From Bacillus chungangensis (lineage in GTDB: Bacteria > Bacillota > Bacilli > Bacillales > Bacillaceae_C), in NCBI RefSeq assembly GCF_030812995.1, contig NZ_JAUSTT010000003.1:1-64000 (forward strand): a stretch of 64,000 bases of DNA. Reading direction: 5' to 3'. Of the stretch, positions 1-9,332 are shown one piece after another (the stretch's first letter is position 1; the number at the start of each line of letters is the position of its first letter). The notes under the pieces were generated by a model that saw only the letters and a list, made by a program, of their open reading frames with translations, ran no database searches and was not told where the DNA came from. The translations under genes were made by a program, and so were the position numbers.

Positions 1-87
1 AAAAACTCCTTGTTTATCCCAATTTCTTAATGTTTGCGTTGTTTTCCCTATCAATTTAGCAAATTCGCCTATTGAATAGTATTTCAT
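1..87 (-). CDS. IS607-type serine recombinase, N-terminal fragment (cut by window edge)
   Basis: Only the first 29 codons lie in the window. They begin MKYYSIGEFAKLIGKTTQTL and continue RNWDKQGVF, the MerR-like DNA-binding helix-turn-helix that opens the serine recombinase (TnpA) of IS607-family elements. The ATG is preceded by an in-frame TAA and by GAGGTGA at 7-bp spacing, so the start is well fixed. The catalytic resolvase domain and any TnpB partner would lie beyond the left edge. An ordinary MerR-type regulator is the alternative; the YSIGEFAKLIGKTTQTLRNW wording is much more typical of IS607. Confidence 0.7.
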   Translation of the reverse strand, partial: MKYYSIGEFAKLIGKTTQTLRNWDKQGVF

Positions 88-387
88 TTACATCACCTCT
101 TTGTTTTATTGTAAAACAAAGTTTATAATAAAATAAAGAGGTTTTATACACTTTTATAAACTAATTTTAACTGTTGTTTCACCCTCTGAAAAAAAGTAGA
201 GGTCAGATTTATCCCCTTCTTTTCCTTCTATCTGAAAACATTTTGATAGACTATTTGCCATCTATCATAAAGAGAGTATTTCCAAGTGGAACCAAATTCG
301 GGAAGGGTGATATATGTTTATAATAGATCAAAAAATCACTTTCCTTTGTTTTTTCTATTTTAAGCGTCCGGTACCTAAATACGTCCG
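88..387. other. Intergenic gap between IS607 fragment and ypbF
   Basis: AT-rich stretch without a convincing gene. A short CCTCT/AGAGG hairpin lies near 192-207. The stretch probably holds the promoter of the IS607 gene and the downstream end of ypbF transcription. No element terminus could be fixed by eye. Confidence 0.4.
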
Positions 388-843
388 CTACTTGCTTTCG
401 TGATATAAATTAATATCGTATGTTTTTTTCATCATCTGAAAAATGCGATGGCGGTTTTTCCACGCTTCTCCCTTCCACAAATCCTTACTGCGGTCAATAA
501 TTTCACACCGCAGATCATGATATTCCTTTTCAGAGTCTTCACGCTTTTTATGTAAAATAGTTGTACCACTGAATAAAAAAATGGCTAAAAGCACGATTAA
601 TAAATATGATTTTTTATTTGTTAAGATAACAAGCATCTCTAATAATGAATATTGATATGGAGTCATAATAGAATAGTAAAATATATAAAAAAGCGCCAGC
701 GTGTACAGGATGCTCGTCCATAACATGATTCGATGCGCTGCATGGTAGTAGTCCCACTTGCGTTTTTTTTCAATGACATATTGAAGCATTTGTTTCGTTG
801 CTTGATCGGTATCACTGTTAAGTATCATAAGATTTACTTCCAT
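388..843 (-). CDS. ypbF: YpbF-like DUF2663 membrane protein
   Basis: A 151-residue protein with two membrane segments (about residues 39-60 and 79-97) and a charged, Lys/Glu-rich C-terminal tail. Length, layout and position beside ypbE match B. subtilis YpbF (DUF2663), whose function is unknown. An ATG eight codons upstream (867) is open, but AAGGAGGAG sits 6 bp before the ATG at 843, which was therefore chosen. It reads in the same direction as ypbE, but a terminator hairpin lies between them, so it probably has its own promoter in 844-1010. Confidence 0.75.
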   Translation of the reverse strand: MEVNLMILNSDTDQATKQMLQYVIEKKRKWDYYHAAHRIMLWTSILYTLALFYIFYYSIMTPYQYSLLEMLVILTNKKSYLLIVLLAIFLFSGTTILHKKREDSEKEYHDLRCEIIDRSKDLWKGEAWKNRHRIFQMMKKTYDINLYHESK

Positions 844-1009
844 AAGCGACTCCTCCTTCCATAACAATCTATTCAGTAGAAAGGTGGACTATGATCAATT
901 CTCCGTTTTTAAAGCTTAACGATTAATAAGTAAATGGTGCGATTTTCGAGAATTTAAGTTTGACATCTATCAACATCTAAACACAGGTTCATATGTGCCG
1001 TGAAGTACA

Positions 1010-1042
1010 TAAAAAAACAGACATCTATTATGTTATGTCTGT
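1010..1042 (-). terminator. Intrinsic terminator downstream of ypbE
   Basis: ACAGACAT and ATGTCTGT form an 8-bp stem around a 10-nt loop. On the minus strand it is followed by seven T. It lies directly after the ypbE stop codon and should end the ypbB-recQ-ypbD-ypbE transcript. Confidence 0.8.
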
Positions 1043-1054
1043 TCTTGTTTTCTC

Positions 1055-1762
1055 TTATGGCAAAGGAATCTTCAATACTTGTCCTACTTTTATATCATTT
1101 CCTGAGATTCCATTTGCTTGGCGAATCTTTTCAATTCCAGCTTGGGAATTGTAGTACTTCATTGATATTCTAAACAGCGTCTCCCCTTGCTGAACCGTGT
1201 GAGTAGTTGTTTTTCCTTCTTGTTTGTTTTCCGTTTTTTGTTCTTGCTGCGGTTGAACTGGTTTTTGCTCAGGCTGTTGTTTAGGAACTTCTTCTTTCAC
1301 TGGCTCCGATTCCTTTACAGCTGGAGGCTGTTGAACTGGTGGAGGTGTAGTACTATTTTCTTTACTTGACGGTTCTTTTTCCTCTTGACTCTCCTCCTTC
1401 TGTTCGTCTTCGCTATCTTTTATAGATTCATCTTTAGCTTCTGGTTTTTTTGCTATATTATTTTCTTCCATTACGGTTACCTCTTCATTTGCCTTGGTCT
1501 CTTCTCCTTTTGCGCGATCACGATTCATATAGTTGGAGTAGAAACTATAGGCAACGATCGGCAATAATAGAAAGAATAGCAGTAGTACTTGCAATAATGG
1601 ATTTTTTGTTCTTCTTCGTCTTAGCTGCTCTTGTTTTCGCTTGTGCTGGTGGATTTCACTTCTAGAAGGCAAGGATTTTTTAGTCGAAGCCTCTTTTGTA
1701 TCTTCCTTATCCAGCTGACGATGTGTAAATTCTTCTTGATTTTCAGAAGGGCTCCTTTTCAT
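1055..1762 (-). CDS. ypbE: YpbE-like membrane-anchored LysM protein
   Basis: A 235-residue protein with a basic cytoplasmic N-terminus, one membrane segment (about 55-76), a long Glu/Pro/Lys/Gln-rich spacer and a C-terminal LysM domain (last ~45 residues, THTVQQGETLFRISMKYY to VGQVLKIPLP). This is a type II anchored, peptidoglycan-binding layout like B. subtilis YpbE. The spacer would span the wall so that LysM can bind glycan. The chosen ATG (1762) has AAAGGTGG 8 bp upstream; a GTG four codons earlier (1774) overlaps that site. It overlaps the end of ypbD by 20 bp, so translational coupling is likely. Confidence 0.85.
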   Translation of the reverse strand: MKRSPSENQEEFTHRQLDKEDTKEASTKKSLPSRSEIHQHKRKQEQLRRRRTKNPLLQVLLLFFLLLPIVAYSFYSNYMNRDRAKGEETKANEEVTVMEENNIAKKPEAKDESIKDSEDEQKEESQEEKEPSSKENSTTPPPVQQPPAVKESEPVKEEVPKQQPEQKPVQPQQEQKTENKQEGKTTTHTVQQGETLFRISMKYYNSQAGIEKIRQANGISGNDIKVGQVLKIPLP

Positions 1763-2366
1763 GATCCATACCACCTTTACCTTTTTTAGAAAAATGTTTC
1801 TGACGAATGATCCATCCTAATAAGAAATCAATGATAAAATGCATGAAAATGGTAGCAAGCAAATTTTGATTTGATAATTGGTAGATAATTCCAATCCAGA
1901 AACTTAATACAATTATATTAACAATTAAAAACCAATGCCCCCAATAACGGATATGAACAAGTGCAAATATAACGCTTGCAGCAAAAAAGCCGAAGTGGGT
2001 TTGAATGACTCCTCTAAAAAGCAATTCTTCACAAATAGCAATAACCATAGCTAAAAAAGCAATTTCTGCAATGGAGCGATTGGAAAAAATTTTTTCGTTA
2101 ATTCCGCCATCGTCATAATACTTCTCCGGCAGTATCTTCATCAGTACAACATCTATTAAAACAATGACGATACCACTGACAGCCCCTAAAGTGATAACGG
2201 AACGATCCATTCGAAAAAGATCAAAAAAAGATGCAAAATCTTTAAATAAAACAATACCAAAAATGACAAAAAGAATAAATAAGAGTAATTGAGTGACTAA
2301 TAAATGAAAAGTCAGCTCTTTTGAAGACATTTTCAATATTAACTCTGCTTGTTTATTTTTTTTCAT
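1743..2366 (-). CDS. ypbD: CPBP-family intramembrane metalloprotease (YpbD-like)
   Basis: A 207-residue polytopic membrane protein. EELLFRG at residues 113-119 is the first CPBP/Abi motif (EExxxR), followed by an FALVHIRYWGH segment and an HFIIDFLLG segment that supply the other metal-binding histidines. CPBP proteins are Rce1-like intramembrane proteases; the substrate here is unknown. It starts 6 bp after the recQ stop codon and overlaps ypbE, within the ypbB-recQ-ypbD-ypbE unit seen in B. subtilis. The ribosome binding site is weak (AAGTGAT), which suggests coupling to recQ. Confidence 0.85.
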   Translation of the reverse strand: MKKNKQAELILKMSSKELTFHLLVTQLLLFILFVIFGIVLFKDFASFFDLFRMDRSVITLGAVSGIVIVLIDVVLMKILPEKYYDDGGINEKIFSNRSIAEIAFLAMVIAICEELLFRGVIQTHFGFFAASVIFALVHIRYWGHWFLIVNIIVLSFWIGIIYQLSNQNLLATIFMHFIIDFLLGWIIRQKHFSKKGKGGMDHEKEPF

Positions 2367-2372
2367 GTATGA

Positions 2373-3830
2373 TCACTTTTTCAACAATAACTTTTGCAAG
2401 ATACATTCCCACGACTCCCTCTCTTCTTTCCTAGAATGAGGAGCTATTGCCAAATAATAATCCTCTATGTTTATTTTACAATTGTCACAGCAAAAAGGAA
2501 GACTTTTCGTCATTTTTTCATCAAAATATGCCAATATATGCATTCTTCGGCAAGCAGTGTCTGAAATAAATCTTTTCATCTGGAATAATTTGTTTAATTT
2601 ATGCTGTCTTCTTTCTGCTTTCGTCTTTTTTACAGCTTCAATCTCCTCTCTTTCCATTTTTGATTTAGATTGATGGAATTGCAGAAAACGAAACTGAATC
2701 TCCGTCAATTGTAACTTTTCCATTAGCAATGGAAGCTCCATTCTAGACACCGAACGATAGAAATATTCAATTTGTTCATCTGTTGGCAGTTCTGTTTCGA
2801 TCATCTGCTGCGGAAGCAATTCATCACCTGCTGAATATAAGAGGAGTGCCAAAGCTTTTTCTCCATCTCTTCCAGCTCTGCCGATTTCTTGTAAATACCC
2901 CTCGATATGTTGTGGTAAATGGAAATGGATCACAAATCGAATATTCTCTTTATTAATCCCCATTCCAAAAGCATTTGTTGCACAAATCACTTGCAACTGT
3001 CCAAAAAGAAATTGCTGCTGAATTAACATTCTTTGCTCTTGTTCCATCCCGCCATGGTAGGCTGCTGTGGAAGAAATTCCTGCTTGCCATAACATCACAG
3101 CGATATCTTCTGCTGCCCGTTTACTAGAAAAATAAATAATTCCAGGCTTTTCTAGTTTTTGCACCAAGGATAGCAATCTATCAATTTTATCATGATAATG
3201 ATCACATTGCTCTACTGCCATTGCAATATTAGGACGATCTATTGAGAATATCCATTCCTTCATTACTGATATTTTGAGTACTTCTTTAATGTCTTCTCGT
3301 ACTTGCCTTGTAGCAGTTGCAGTTAAAGCAAGTGTTACTGGTTCATTTAATTGTTGCCTAATAGCTCCTAGCCTTAAATAATCAGGTCGAAAGTCAGGCC
3401 CCCATTGAGAAATGCAATGCGCTTCATCAATAACAAATAATGCAATTGATACTGTACGAAGTTTTTCTAGCACCTGTTCATTTGCCAGCATTTCCGGAGA
3501 AACAAAAATAAAGCGATAATTGGAAAGCATGCTTAAAGCAAGCTTCCGATCACGATAGCCTAAAAATGAATTTAACGCAATTACGCTTTTTTCACCACGA
3601 AAATGCATTTGTGCAACCTGATCCTGCATTAAAGAAAGCAAGGGAGAGACGATTACTACTGCTCCATCTAAAAGATAGCCTGGCAACTGATAGCATAAGG
3701 ATTTTCCTGTTCCAGTTGGCAGCATTGCCAAAGTGTTTTGCTGCTCGAGCACCGAAGAAATGATGTCTTGTTGTCCTGTTCGGAAACAATCATAACCAAA
3801 GTATTTTTTTAAAGCACTATGTAATTCCAT
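2373..3830 (-). CDS. recQ: RecQ-type ATP-dependent DNA helicase (short RecS form)
   Basis: A 485-residue superfamily 2 helicase: Walker A TGTGKS (residues 39-44), SPLLSLMQDQ, DEAHC, TATA, a FGMGINKENIRFVIHF block and QEIGRAGRDG. A cysteine-rich zinc site (CRRMHILAYFDE then CCDNC) follows. The protein ends soon after this, so the HRDC domain of full-length RecQ is missing. This is the short form called RecS (YpbC) in B. subtilis. It should unwind branched DNA 3' to 5' during recombination repair. It overlaps ypbB by 14 bp, with AGGAG 6 bp before the ATG. YpbB may supply the missing C-terminal DNA-binding function in trans (inference). Confidence 0.93.
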   Translation of the reverse strand: MELHSALKKYFGYDCFRTGQQDIISSVLEQQNTLAMLPTGTGKSLCYQLPGYLLDGAVVIVSPLLSLMQDQVAQMHFRGEKSVIALNSFLGYRDRKLALSMLSNYRFIFVSPEMLANEQVLEKLRTVSIALFVIDEAHCISQWGPDFRPDYLRLGAIRQQLNEPVTLALTATATRQVREDIKEVLKISVMKEWIFSIDRPNIAMAVEQCDHYHDKIDRLLSLVQKLEKPGIIYFSSKRAAEDIAVMLWQAGISSTAAYHGGMEQEQRMLIQQQFLFGQLQVICATNAFGMGINKENIRFVIHFHLPQHIEGYLQEIGRAGRDGEKALALLLYSAGDELLPQQMIETELPTDEQIEYFYRSVSRMELPLLMEKLQLTEIQFRFLQFHQSKSKMEREEIEAVKKTKAERRQHKLNKLFQMKRFISDTACRRMHILAYFDEKMTKSLPFCCDNCKINIEDYYLAIAPHSRKEERESWECILQKLLLKK

Positions 3831-4881
3831 GTTTTACTCCTAATGCCGCCAAAACGAGGCGAATTTGAAAATAAGTAACGTTAGGAAGATGTTCTTTCAA
3901 TGGCCGTAGTTTCTTCCCGCCAATCTGAGCTGCGATATTTATAATTTCTTGAGCAGTGTACTCATCAACATATGGAGTAAGTTGAAAATATGGATCACTT
4001 AATGCGATTTCGATTATATGATCTTCCACAGTGTTGATTTTTAACTTTCGATATACAGCTATATCTTGCAGCGAGTAATGCTTTTTTAGTAATCGATATG
4101 TTTGTTCCGCTGATTTAGTTAAATAAACCCCTTTGTTTAAATCAGCGAGCATCCCATATAAAAGTGGATATGTTTCTCGTTTTGAAATAATGGACTCTAA
4201 CATAAAATGCAGCAAGTTTAAAAATCGGAACCAACATTCTGTTTTTTCTATGCCAAACAAATCAGCTGTTTGCTGAACTGTTTTTCCAATTTGTTCAACA
4301 CCGGTAAGCTGTACAGCAATGATCCGAGGATCTTCTGGAGGATTATTCGAAAGAAGACTGAATAATTCATCATAGCAGCGTGCTGCCAATTGTTCTCTTG
4401 GCTGCTTTGCATTTGTAATAAACCGTTTCAGCCATTCTAGACGAACAGGATCGCGTTCAATCGGATAATATGCTCGCTCCTTTCTAATTAAATGCGACAA
4501 CACTTGAATAAAGAAAGTAAACCTTCTCCAAAATATAGAAGCAATTTGTTGATATTGATAGCCATTCAAATATTTCGGAAAAGATATTTTTGTAAAATAC
4601 TGTTTAATCGATTTTGCTCCTTCTTCCGTTACAACATAAATGGGGTGCCCCTCTGTTGTTAGGAGACCTTGCTGGAAGAGCAATTTAATTCGACGTTCAT
4701 AGCTTTGCCGTTCAAAAGCAGGGAATGTTTGAAAAAAGGTTGTTAATTGATAGAAGTGAGCATCTTGTATAGTTTGCGAGGATTTTTTTCCTTTTAACAA
4801 ATGATAGATGGAATAAATCGTTCTTTCACCTTTAATTTTATGTAAACAAGATAATATAACAGCATCAAGATAACAGTTCAT
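3817..4881 (-). CDS. ypbB: YpbB-like helix-turn-helix protein, RecQ partner
   Basis: A 354-residue protein with a C-terminal helix-turn-helix (about residues 265-350; HYSLQDIAVYRKLKINTVEDHIIE), the HTH_40 type also found fused to RecQ helicases. The N-terminal ~250 residues are helical with no motif I recognise. First gene of the recQ unit and overlapping recQ, as in B. subtilis. It may recruit RecQ/RecS to DNA, but no function is established. AGGTGAT precedes the ATG. Confidence 0.8.
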   Translation of the reverse strand: MNCYLDAVILSCLHKIKGERTIYSIYHLLKGKKSSQTIQDAHFYQLTTFFQTFPAFERQSYERRIKLLFQQGLLTTEGHPIYVVTEEGAKSIKQYFTKISFPKYLNGYQYQQIASIFWRRFTFFIQVLSHLIRKERAYYPIERDPVRLEWLKRFITNAKQPREQLAARCYDELFSLLSNNPPEDPRIIAVQLTGVEQIGKTVQQTADLFGIEKTECWFRFLNLLHFMLESIISKRETYPLLYGMLADLNKGVYLTKSAEQTYRLLKKHYSLQDIAVYRKLKINTVEDHIIEIALSDPYFQLTPYVDEYTAQEIINIAAQIGGKKLRPLKEHLPNVTYFQIRLVLAALGVKHGIT

Positions 4882-5692
<811 letters not shown>

Positions 5693-5739
5693 AAAAGTCA
5701 TTTTTTTCTATCCGTGATGCAGTAGAGGTTTTTTCAAAC

Positions 5740-6321
5740 CTATGCATTCTTAAAGTTTGTTTGTTTATCAATCCATGCTTTCATTCTTGTGAAGAGTAGC
5801 ATAAATAAACCGGTTATAATGATTCCCTTGAATATATTAAAAGGAAGAATGAGTGCAACCGCAAACTTGCGAATTTCCGCAGTTGTCATTGGATCCCAGC
5901 CAAGCAGAAAGATATATGCAGGAAGAATCGCAATATAATTTAAAAAGCTCATCAGAACAGCCATAAAGATTGTTCCAACAATAAGGGAAACAGTCATTCC
6001 CTTTTTTGTTTTTAACCGTTTATAGACAAAATAAGTTGGTAAGACAAATGAAATACCTGCTAAAAAATTCGCCAAGTTACCTATAGGAAGCCCTGCCTCA
6101 CTGCCAATCATTAAATAATCGATCAGGTTTTTAATAAACTCGACAACAATAGCAGCAATTGGCCCAAATAACAAAGCAGCGATTAATGCAGGAATATCGC
6201 TAAAATCAACTGTTAAATATGCAGGAAAAGTTGGCAATGGAAATTTAATCAACATCAGTACGTAAGCTAAACTGCTCAGCATTCCTACTGCCACAAACGT
6301 CTTTAAATTCATTTTTTTCAT
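5740..6321 (-). CDS. ribU: Riboflavin/FMN ECF transporter S component
   Basis: A 193-residue, six-helix membrane protein opening MKKMNLKTFVAVGMLSSLAY. The KFPLPTFPAYLTVDFSDIPALI and GLPIGNLANFLAG stretches are typical of RibU (FmnP/YpaA). It binds riboflavin and works with the shared ECF energy module, which is not in this window. An FMN riboswitch with terminator lies directly upstream, which supports both the substrate and repression when FMN is plentiful. AAAGGAGAG precedes the ATG. An internal 273-bp piece of this gene (5994-6266) is repeated at 13406-13678. Confidence 0.95.
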   Translation of the reverse strand: MKKMNLKTFVAVGMLSSLAYVLMLIKFPLPTFPAYLTVDFSDIPALIAALLFGPIAAIVVEFIKNLIDYLMIGSEAGLPIGNLANFLAGISFVLPTYFVYKRLKTKKGMTVSLIVGTIFMAVLMSFLNYIAILPAYIFLLGWDPMTTAEIRKFAVALILPFNIFKGIIITGLFMLLFTRMKAWIDKQTNFKNA

Positions 6322-6395
6322 GTTCCTCTCTCCTTTGGAGATTCATCTCTCGATTGAAGAGAGGTTAAGCCAACAGCATAAGCATAGAAACCCCA

Positions 6396-6427
6396 ATAAA
6401 AATCCCTCAAGAAAATACTTGAGGGAG
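6396..6427 (-). terminator. Riboswitch expression-platform terminator
   Basis: CCCTCAAG and CTTGAGGG form a stem, followed on the minus strand by ATTTTTATT. It lies between the FMN aptamer and ribU and so is the terminator that FMN binding should favour. Confidence 0.85.
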
Positions 6428-6490
6428 AAATAACGGGTATGCCTAAATAAGCGTTTTACATCCTGCAAATGTAAAACACTGGCCAACCTC

Positions 6491-6627
6491 CATCTTCTCC
6501 CATCCAGACTATACTGTCGGCTTTGGAATCTCACCAAATCCTGCCAATAACATTGGCTCGCGGGCTTAGAAATCTTGCATCATTTTCATTACCGCCGGTC
6601 GGGATTTTCACCCTGCCCCGAAGATGA
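6491..6627 (-). ncRNA. FMN riboswitch (RFN element)
   Basis: On the minus strand the conserved RFN parts are present in order: TCTTCGGGGCAGGGTGAAA, TCCCGACCGGCGGTAA, AAGCCCGCGAGC, then TTGGTGAGATTCCAAAGCCGA, CAGTATAGTCTGGATGGGAG and AAGATG. This is the FMN aptamer of riboflavin synthesis and transport genes. With the downstream terminator it should switch ribU off when FMN is high. Confidence 0.97.
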
Positions 6628-6657
6628 ACCATATGATGTTTTCAAATTACAACCAAC

Positions 6658-6686
6658 ATTATACGCAATGATGATATTTTTCGCAA
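6658..6686 (-). promoter_or_regulatory. Likely sigma-A promoter of the ribU riboswitch
   Basis: On the minus strand TTGCGA is separated by exactly 17 bp from TATAAT. The -10 ends about 30 bp upstream of the aptamer, a suitable distance for the leader start. Confidence 0.7.
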
Positions 6687-6811
6687 ATGTTTTGCCCCAA
6701 AAAGAGATGATCCAAGATTATGACGCGAGTTACGCCTTGGTTTTTCTGAACACGTTGCTATAATAAAAAAACGTTGCCCTGCGTTGGACCGTACGAAAAA
6801 GCGAATATCTT

Positions 6812-7480
6812 TTACTTACCTTTTAAAGGTGATAATCCACTCATGATAAAATGAATAGTTAATTCAATTTCAGCTTCATCATCCCATTCTAGGTCAGGGA
6901 AAATTAAAAATCGCATATAAAAAAAGCCGATTACTGTAGAGGCAACTATTCTAATGATCGAATAAACAGGAAGTTCAGCAATCTCACCTTTTTCTTGAAA
7001 GTATATGATGATGTCTTTTATTCGATTAAATAAGGGTTCCGCTATATACTTTTTATATTTATCTTGAAGCTCTGAATGGAATGCTATTTCTTGAACAAAA
7101 ATTTTTAAAACAGGAAGATTTTTTTTCACGAATTCTATTCGGTTTTTCATGATTTCATATAGAAATTCTCTGAAGCTGTTATATGGTTTATCCAAAACTT
7201 CACCAACATCCTCCAAGATAAATGGAGCAATGAGTTTCATAATTGTAGGTGTAACAATTGATACTAAGAGTTCTTTTTTTGTTTTGTAGTGGCGGAAAAT
7301 GGTTCCCTCTGCCACCCCGGCTCTTTTCGCTATTTCGCTTGTTGAAGAAGCAGCATATCCTTTTTCAGAAAAGATTTCTATAGCAGCTTGAATAATATTA
7401 TTTTGTTTTTCGGTCATCTTCAAATGTGCTTCATTTAAGCGGGCAATTTCGTCAATAAGTTTTTTTTCTTGTTCAAACAT
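6812..7480 (-). CDS. TetR/AcrR-family transcriptional regulator
   Basis: A 222-residue repressor. The HTH is IIQAAIEIFSEKGYAASSTSEIAKRAGVAEGTIFRHYKTKKELL (about residues 28-72), preceded by a ~20-residue charged extension. The ATG at 7480 has AGGAG upstream. The C-terminal half is the helical ligand and dimer domain. It reads in the same direction as the YhgE-like gene upstream. Two dyads in the yhgE/KAS III divergent region are probable operators, so it likely represses both units. The ligand is unknown; the KAS III/ACP neighbours hint at an acyl-type effector (inference). Confidence 0.88.
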   Translation of the reverse strand: MFEQEKKLIDEIARLNEAHLKMTEKQNNIIQAAIEIFSEKGYAASSTSEIAKRAGVAEGTIFRHYKTKKELLVSIVTPTIMKLIAPFILEDVGEVLDKPYNSFREFLYEIMKNRIEFVKKNLPVLKIFVQEIAFHSELQDKYKKYIAEPLFNRIKDIIIYFQEKGEIAELPVYSIIRIVASTVIGFFYMRFLIFPDLEWDDEAEIELTIHFIMSGLSPLKGK

Positions 7481-7644
7481 TTTTTAGGTCTCCTAACAAT
7501 ACAATGTTCTTCTCTATTAACTAGAAAACGAGAAATATATAGTTAGTTTATCATCATTTATCATAAATGTAACTTCAACATCCCCTATTTTTCAAGGTAG
7601 GGTTTCTAAAAAACTAGGAACGCCTTTAAACCCTGTAATCATTT

Positions 7645-9066
7645 TTAATAGTGGTGATTTTCAGAAATCTTATGTTCTTTATATACCCTTTTATATTGAA
7701 TAATAAAGTAAAGCAAACTGCCGATAATTGCAAGAACAAGGAATACAGACAACATTTTAACGGCATCCCACATAAACGGATAATCGCTGTTTGTCACAAC
7801 CGCTCTAAATCCAGCTACAGAATGTGTCATTGGCAAAAATGGGCTCACCACCTGTAATGCGTCTGGAACCAACTGTGCAGGGAAAGTGCCGCCGCTTGAT
7901 GTAATTTGTAAAATTAATAGAAGAATAATCAGAAAACGCCCTGCATTTCCAAGTAACGTCACAAACAGTTGAACAAGTGTTATAAAGACAATGCTAGTAA
8001 AAATACTAAAGAAAATAAAAGATGGTACACTTTCAACCTCTAATTTTAAACCCATCAAAAGGACTAAACCAGTGATTAAGGCTTGAAATACTGCAACAAT
8101 CACTAGAATGGCAGATTTGCTGAAGAACCATCCAAACGCTGAACTTGGTCTTTTGGCAGGATCTCGTACAGGAAAGACAATGGCGACAATCATTGCTCCA
8201 ATAAATAATCCAAGTGATAAAGAAAATGGTACAAAGCCGGAACCGTAGTTTGGAACTGCCGCAAATTTATCTTTTTCAATATTTATCGGATCAGCAAACA
8301 TCCTATAAGTCTCATCATTATTGGGGTATTTTTCCAAAGCATCCCCTCCTATTTTTAAGCTCTTTACTAACTCATTTGATCCATTCGCCAGGGAATGTAG
8401 TGCTGATACCAATTGGCTCTTCTGTTCTTGAGTTACATTAGGATTAGATTCAATTACTTGTATTAATTGTGCATTTACGAGACTCGTTCCTTCGGCGTTT
8501 TTTTCAGCTCCTTCACTTAACTTTTTGATATTTTCACTTAGCATATGGATATTCTCAAAAACGGCTTTCGTATAACTTTCCGTAATACTTTTGGATATAT
8601 TGCTCTCTATTTTTCCGATTGCATTTTCACCCACCATCCCAACTAAATAATTCAATCCTTCATTGGGAACAAAAAGAATTTTAGATTTAACTGGAGTTTT
8701 ATCAAATACGGAAGCTACCTTTTCCGAAAAATCTTCTGGTATAACAATCATAAAAAAATATTTTCCATCTTTGAGACCTGCTTTTCCTGCTTTTTCTGAA
8801 ACAAACTCCCAATTGAAGTTTTCATTATTTTTCAGATTATTGACAATATCATCTCCGATTTTCAATGACTCTCCCTGAAAATCTGTTCCTTTATCAAAAT
8901 TAACAACCGCTGCTGGAAGCTGCCCCATCCTTTCATAAGGGTCCCAAAAAGCCCATAAAAATGTACCACAATACATGATCGGCATAAGAATCGCTACCAT
9001 AATAGGAATAAAAAGCTTATTTTTTGGAATTGCGATTAACTCCTGCTTTAACTCTTGAAATCCCAT
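7645..9066 (-). CDS. YhgE/Pip-type ABC-2-like membrane protein
   Basis: A 473-residue protein. One N-terminal membrane segment (IPIMVAILMPIMYCGTFLWAFWDPY) precedes a large extracytoplasmic region of ~230 residues, then five or six C-terminal membrane segments (YGSGFVPFSLSLGLFIGAMIV onward). This is the YhgE/Pip and ABC-2 permease-like architecture, but shorter than full YhgE (over 700 residues) because the central extracytoplasmic region is small. Such proteins are linked to export or envelope functions; the substrate is unknown. AGGAGG precedes the ATG. It is divergent from the KAS III gene, with TetR operator-like dyads between them. Confidence 0.82.
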   Translation of the reverse strand: MGFQELKQELIAIPKNKLFIPIMVAILMPIMYCGTFLWAFWDPYERMGQLPAAVVNFDKGTDFQGESLKIGDDIVNNLKNNENFNWEFVSEKAGKAGLKDGKYFFMIVIPEDFSEKVASVFDKTPVKSKILFVPNEGLNYLVGMVGENAIGKIESNISKSITESYTKAVFENIHMLSENIKKLSEGAEKNAEGTSLVNAQLIQVIESNPNVTQEQKSQLVSALHSLANGSNELVKSLKIGGDALEKYPNNDETYRMFADPINIEKDKFAAVPNYGSGFVPFSLSLGLFIGAMIVAIVFPVRDPAKRPSSAFGWFFSKSAILVIVAVFQALITGLVLLMGLKLEVESVPSFIFFSIFTSIVFITLVQLFVTLLGNAGRFLIILLLILQITSSGGTFPAQLVPDALQVVSPFLPMTHSVAGFRAVVTNSDYPFMWDAVKMLSVFLVLAIIGSLLYFIIQYKRVYKEHKISENHHY

Positions 9067-9188
9067 TTTTTAAATCCTCCTGTCGACCTTAAATTTTTTT
9101 AACAAACCAAATCTAATCGACTACAACCACCTTTCTTCATTCATTAAACCAGCTTTAATTAGTATATTGGAAAGATTATAAATTGTAA

Positions 9189-9202
9189 AGTGATTAATCA
9201 CT
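9189..9202. promoter_or_regulatory. Probable TetR operator 1
   Basis: Perfect 14-bp palindrome AGTGATTAATCACT, followed by CA. It lies ~120 bp upstream of the YhgE-like start. The core is repeated in the second dyad at 9282-9298. Confidence 0.65.
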
Positions 9203-9281
9203 CATTTTTATTTGACGGAATTTTTGGAAATAAATGATGATTTTTGATGATTTTTCTTTTATTATGGATTAAAATAGTAGG

Positions 9282-9298
9282 TGTGACTAATCACTCAC
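9282..9298. promoter_or_regulatory. Probable TetR operator 2
   Basis: TGTGACTAATCACTCAC repeats the core of operator 1 (GTGA-N-TAATCACTCA) as an imperfect dyad. It lies ~35 bp before the KAS III start codon, where a bound repressor would block that promoter. Confidence 0.6.
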
Positions 9299-9332
9299 TA
9301 TTCTAATCAAAAATTTACAGGAGGTTAGATTG

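Noticed and set aside
1187-1665. Plus-strand open frames opposite ypbE
   Set aside because: Shadows of the repetitive Glu/Lys/Pro-rich ypbE coding sequence, without ribosome binding sites.
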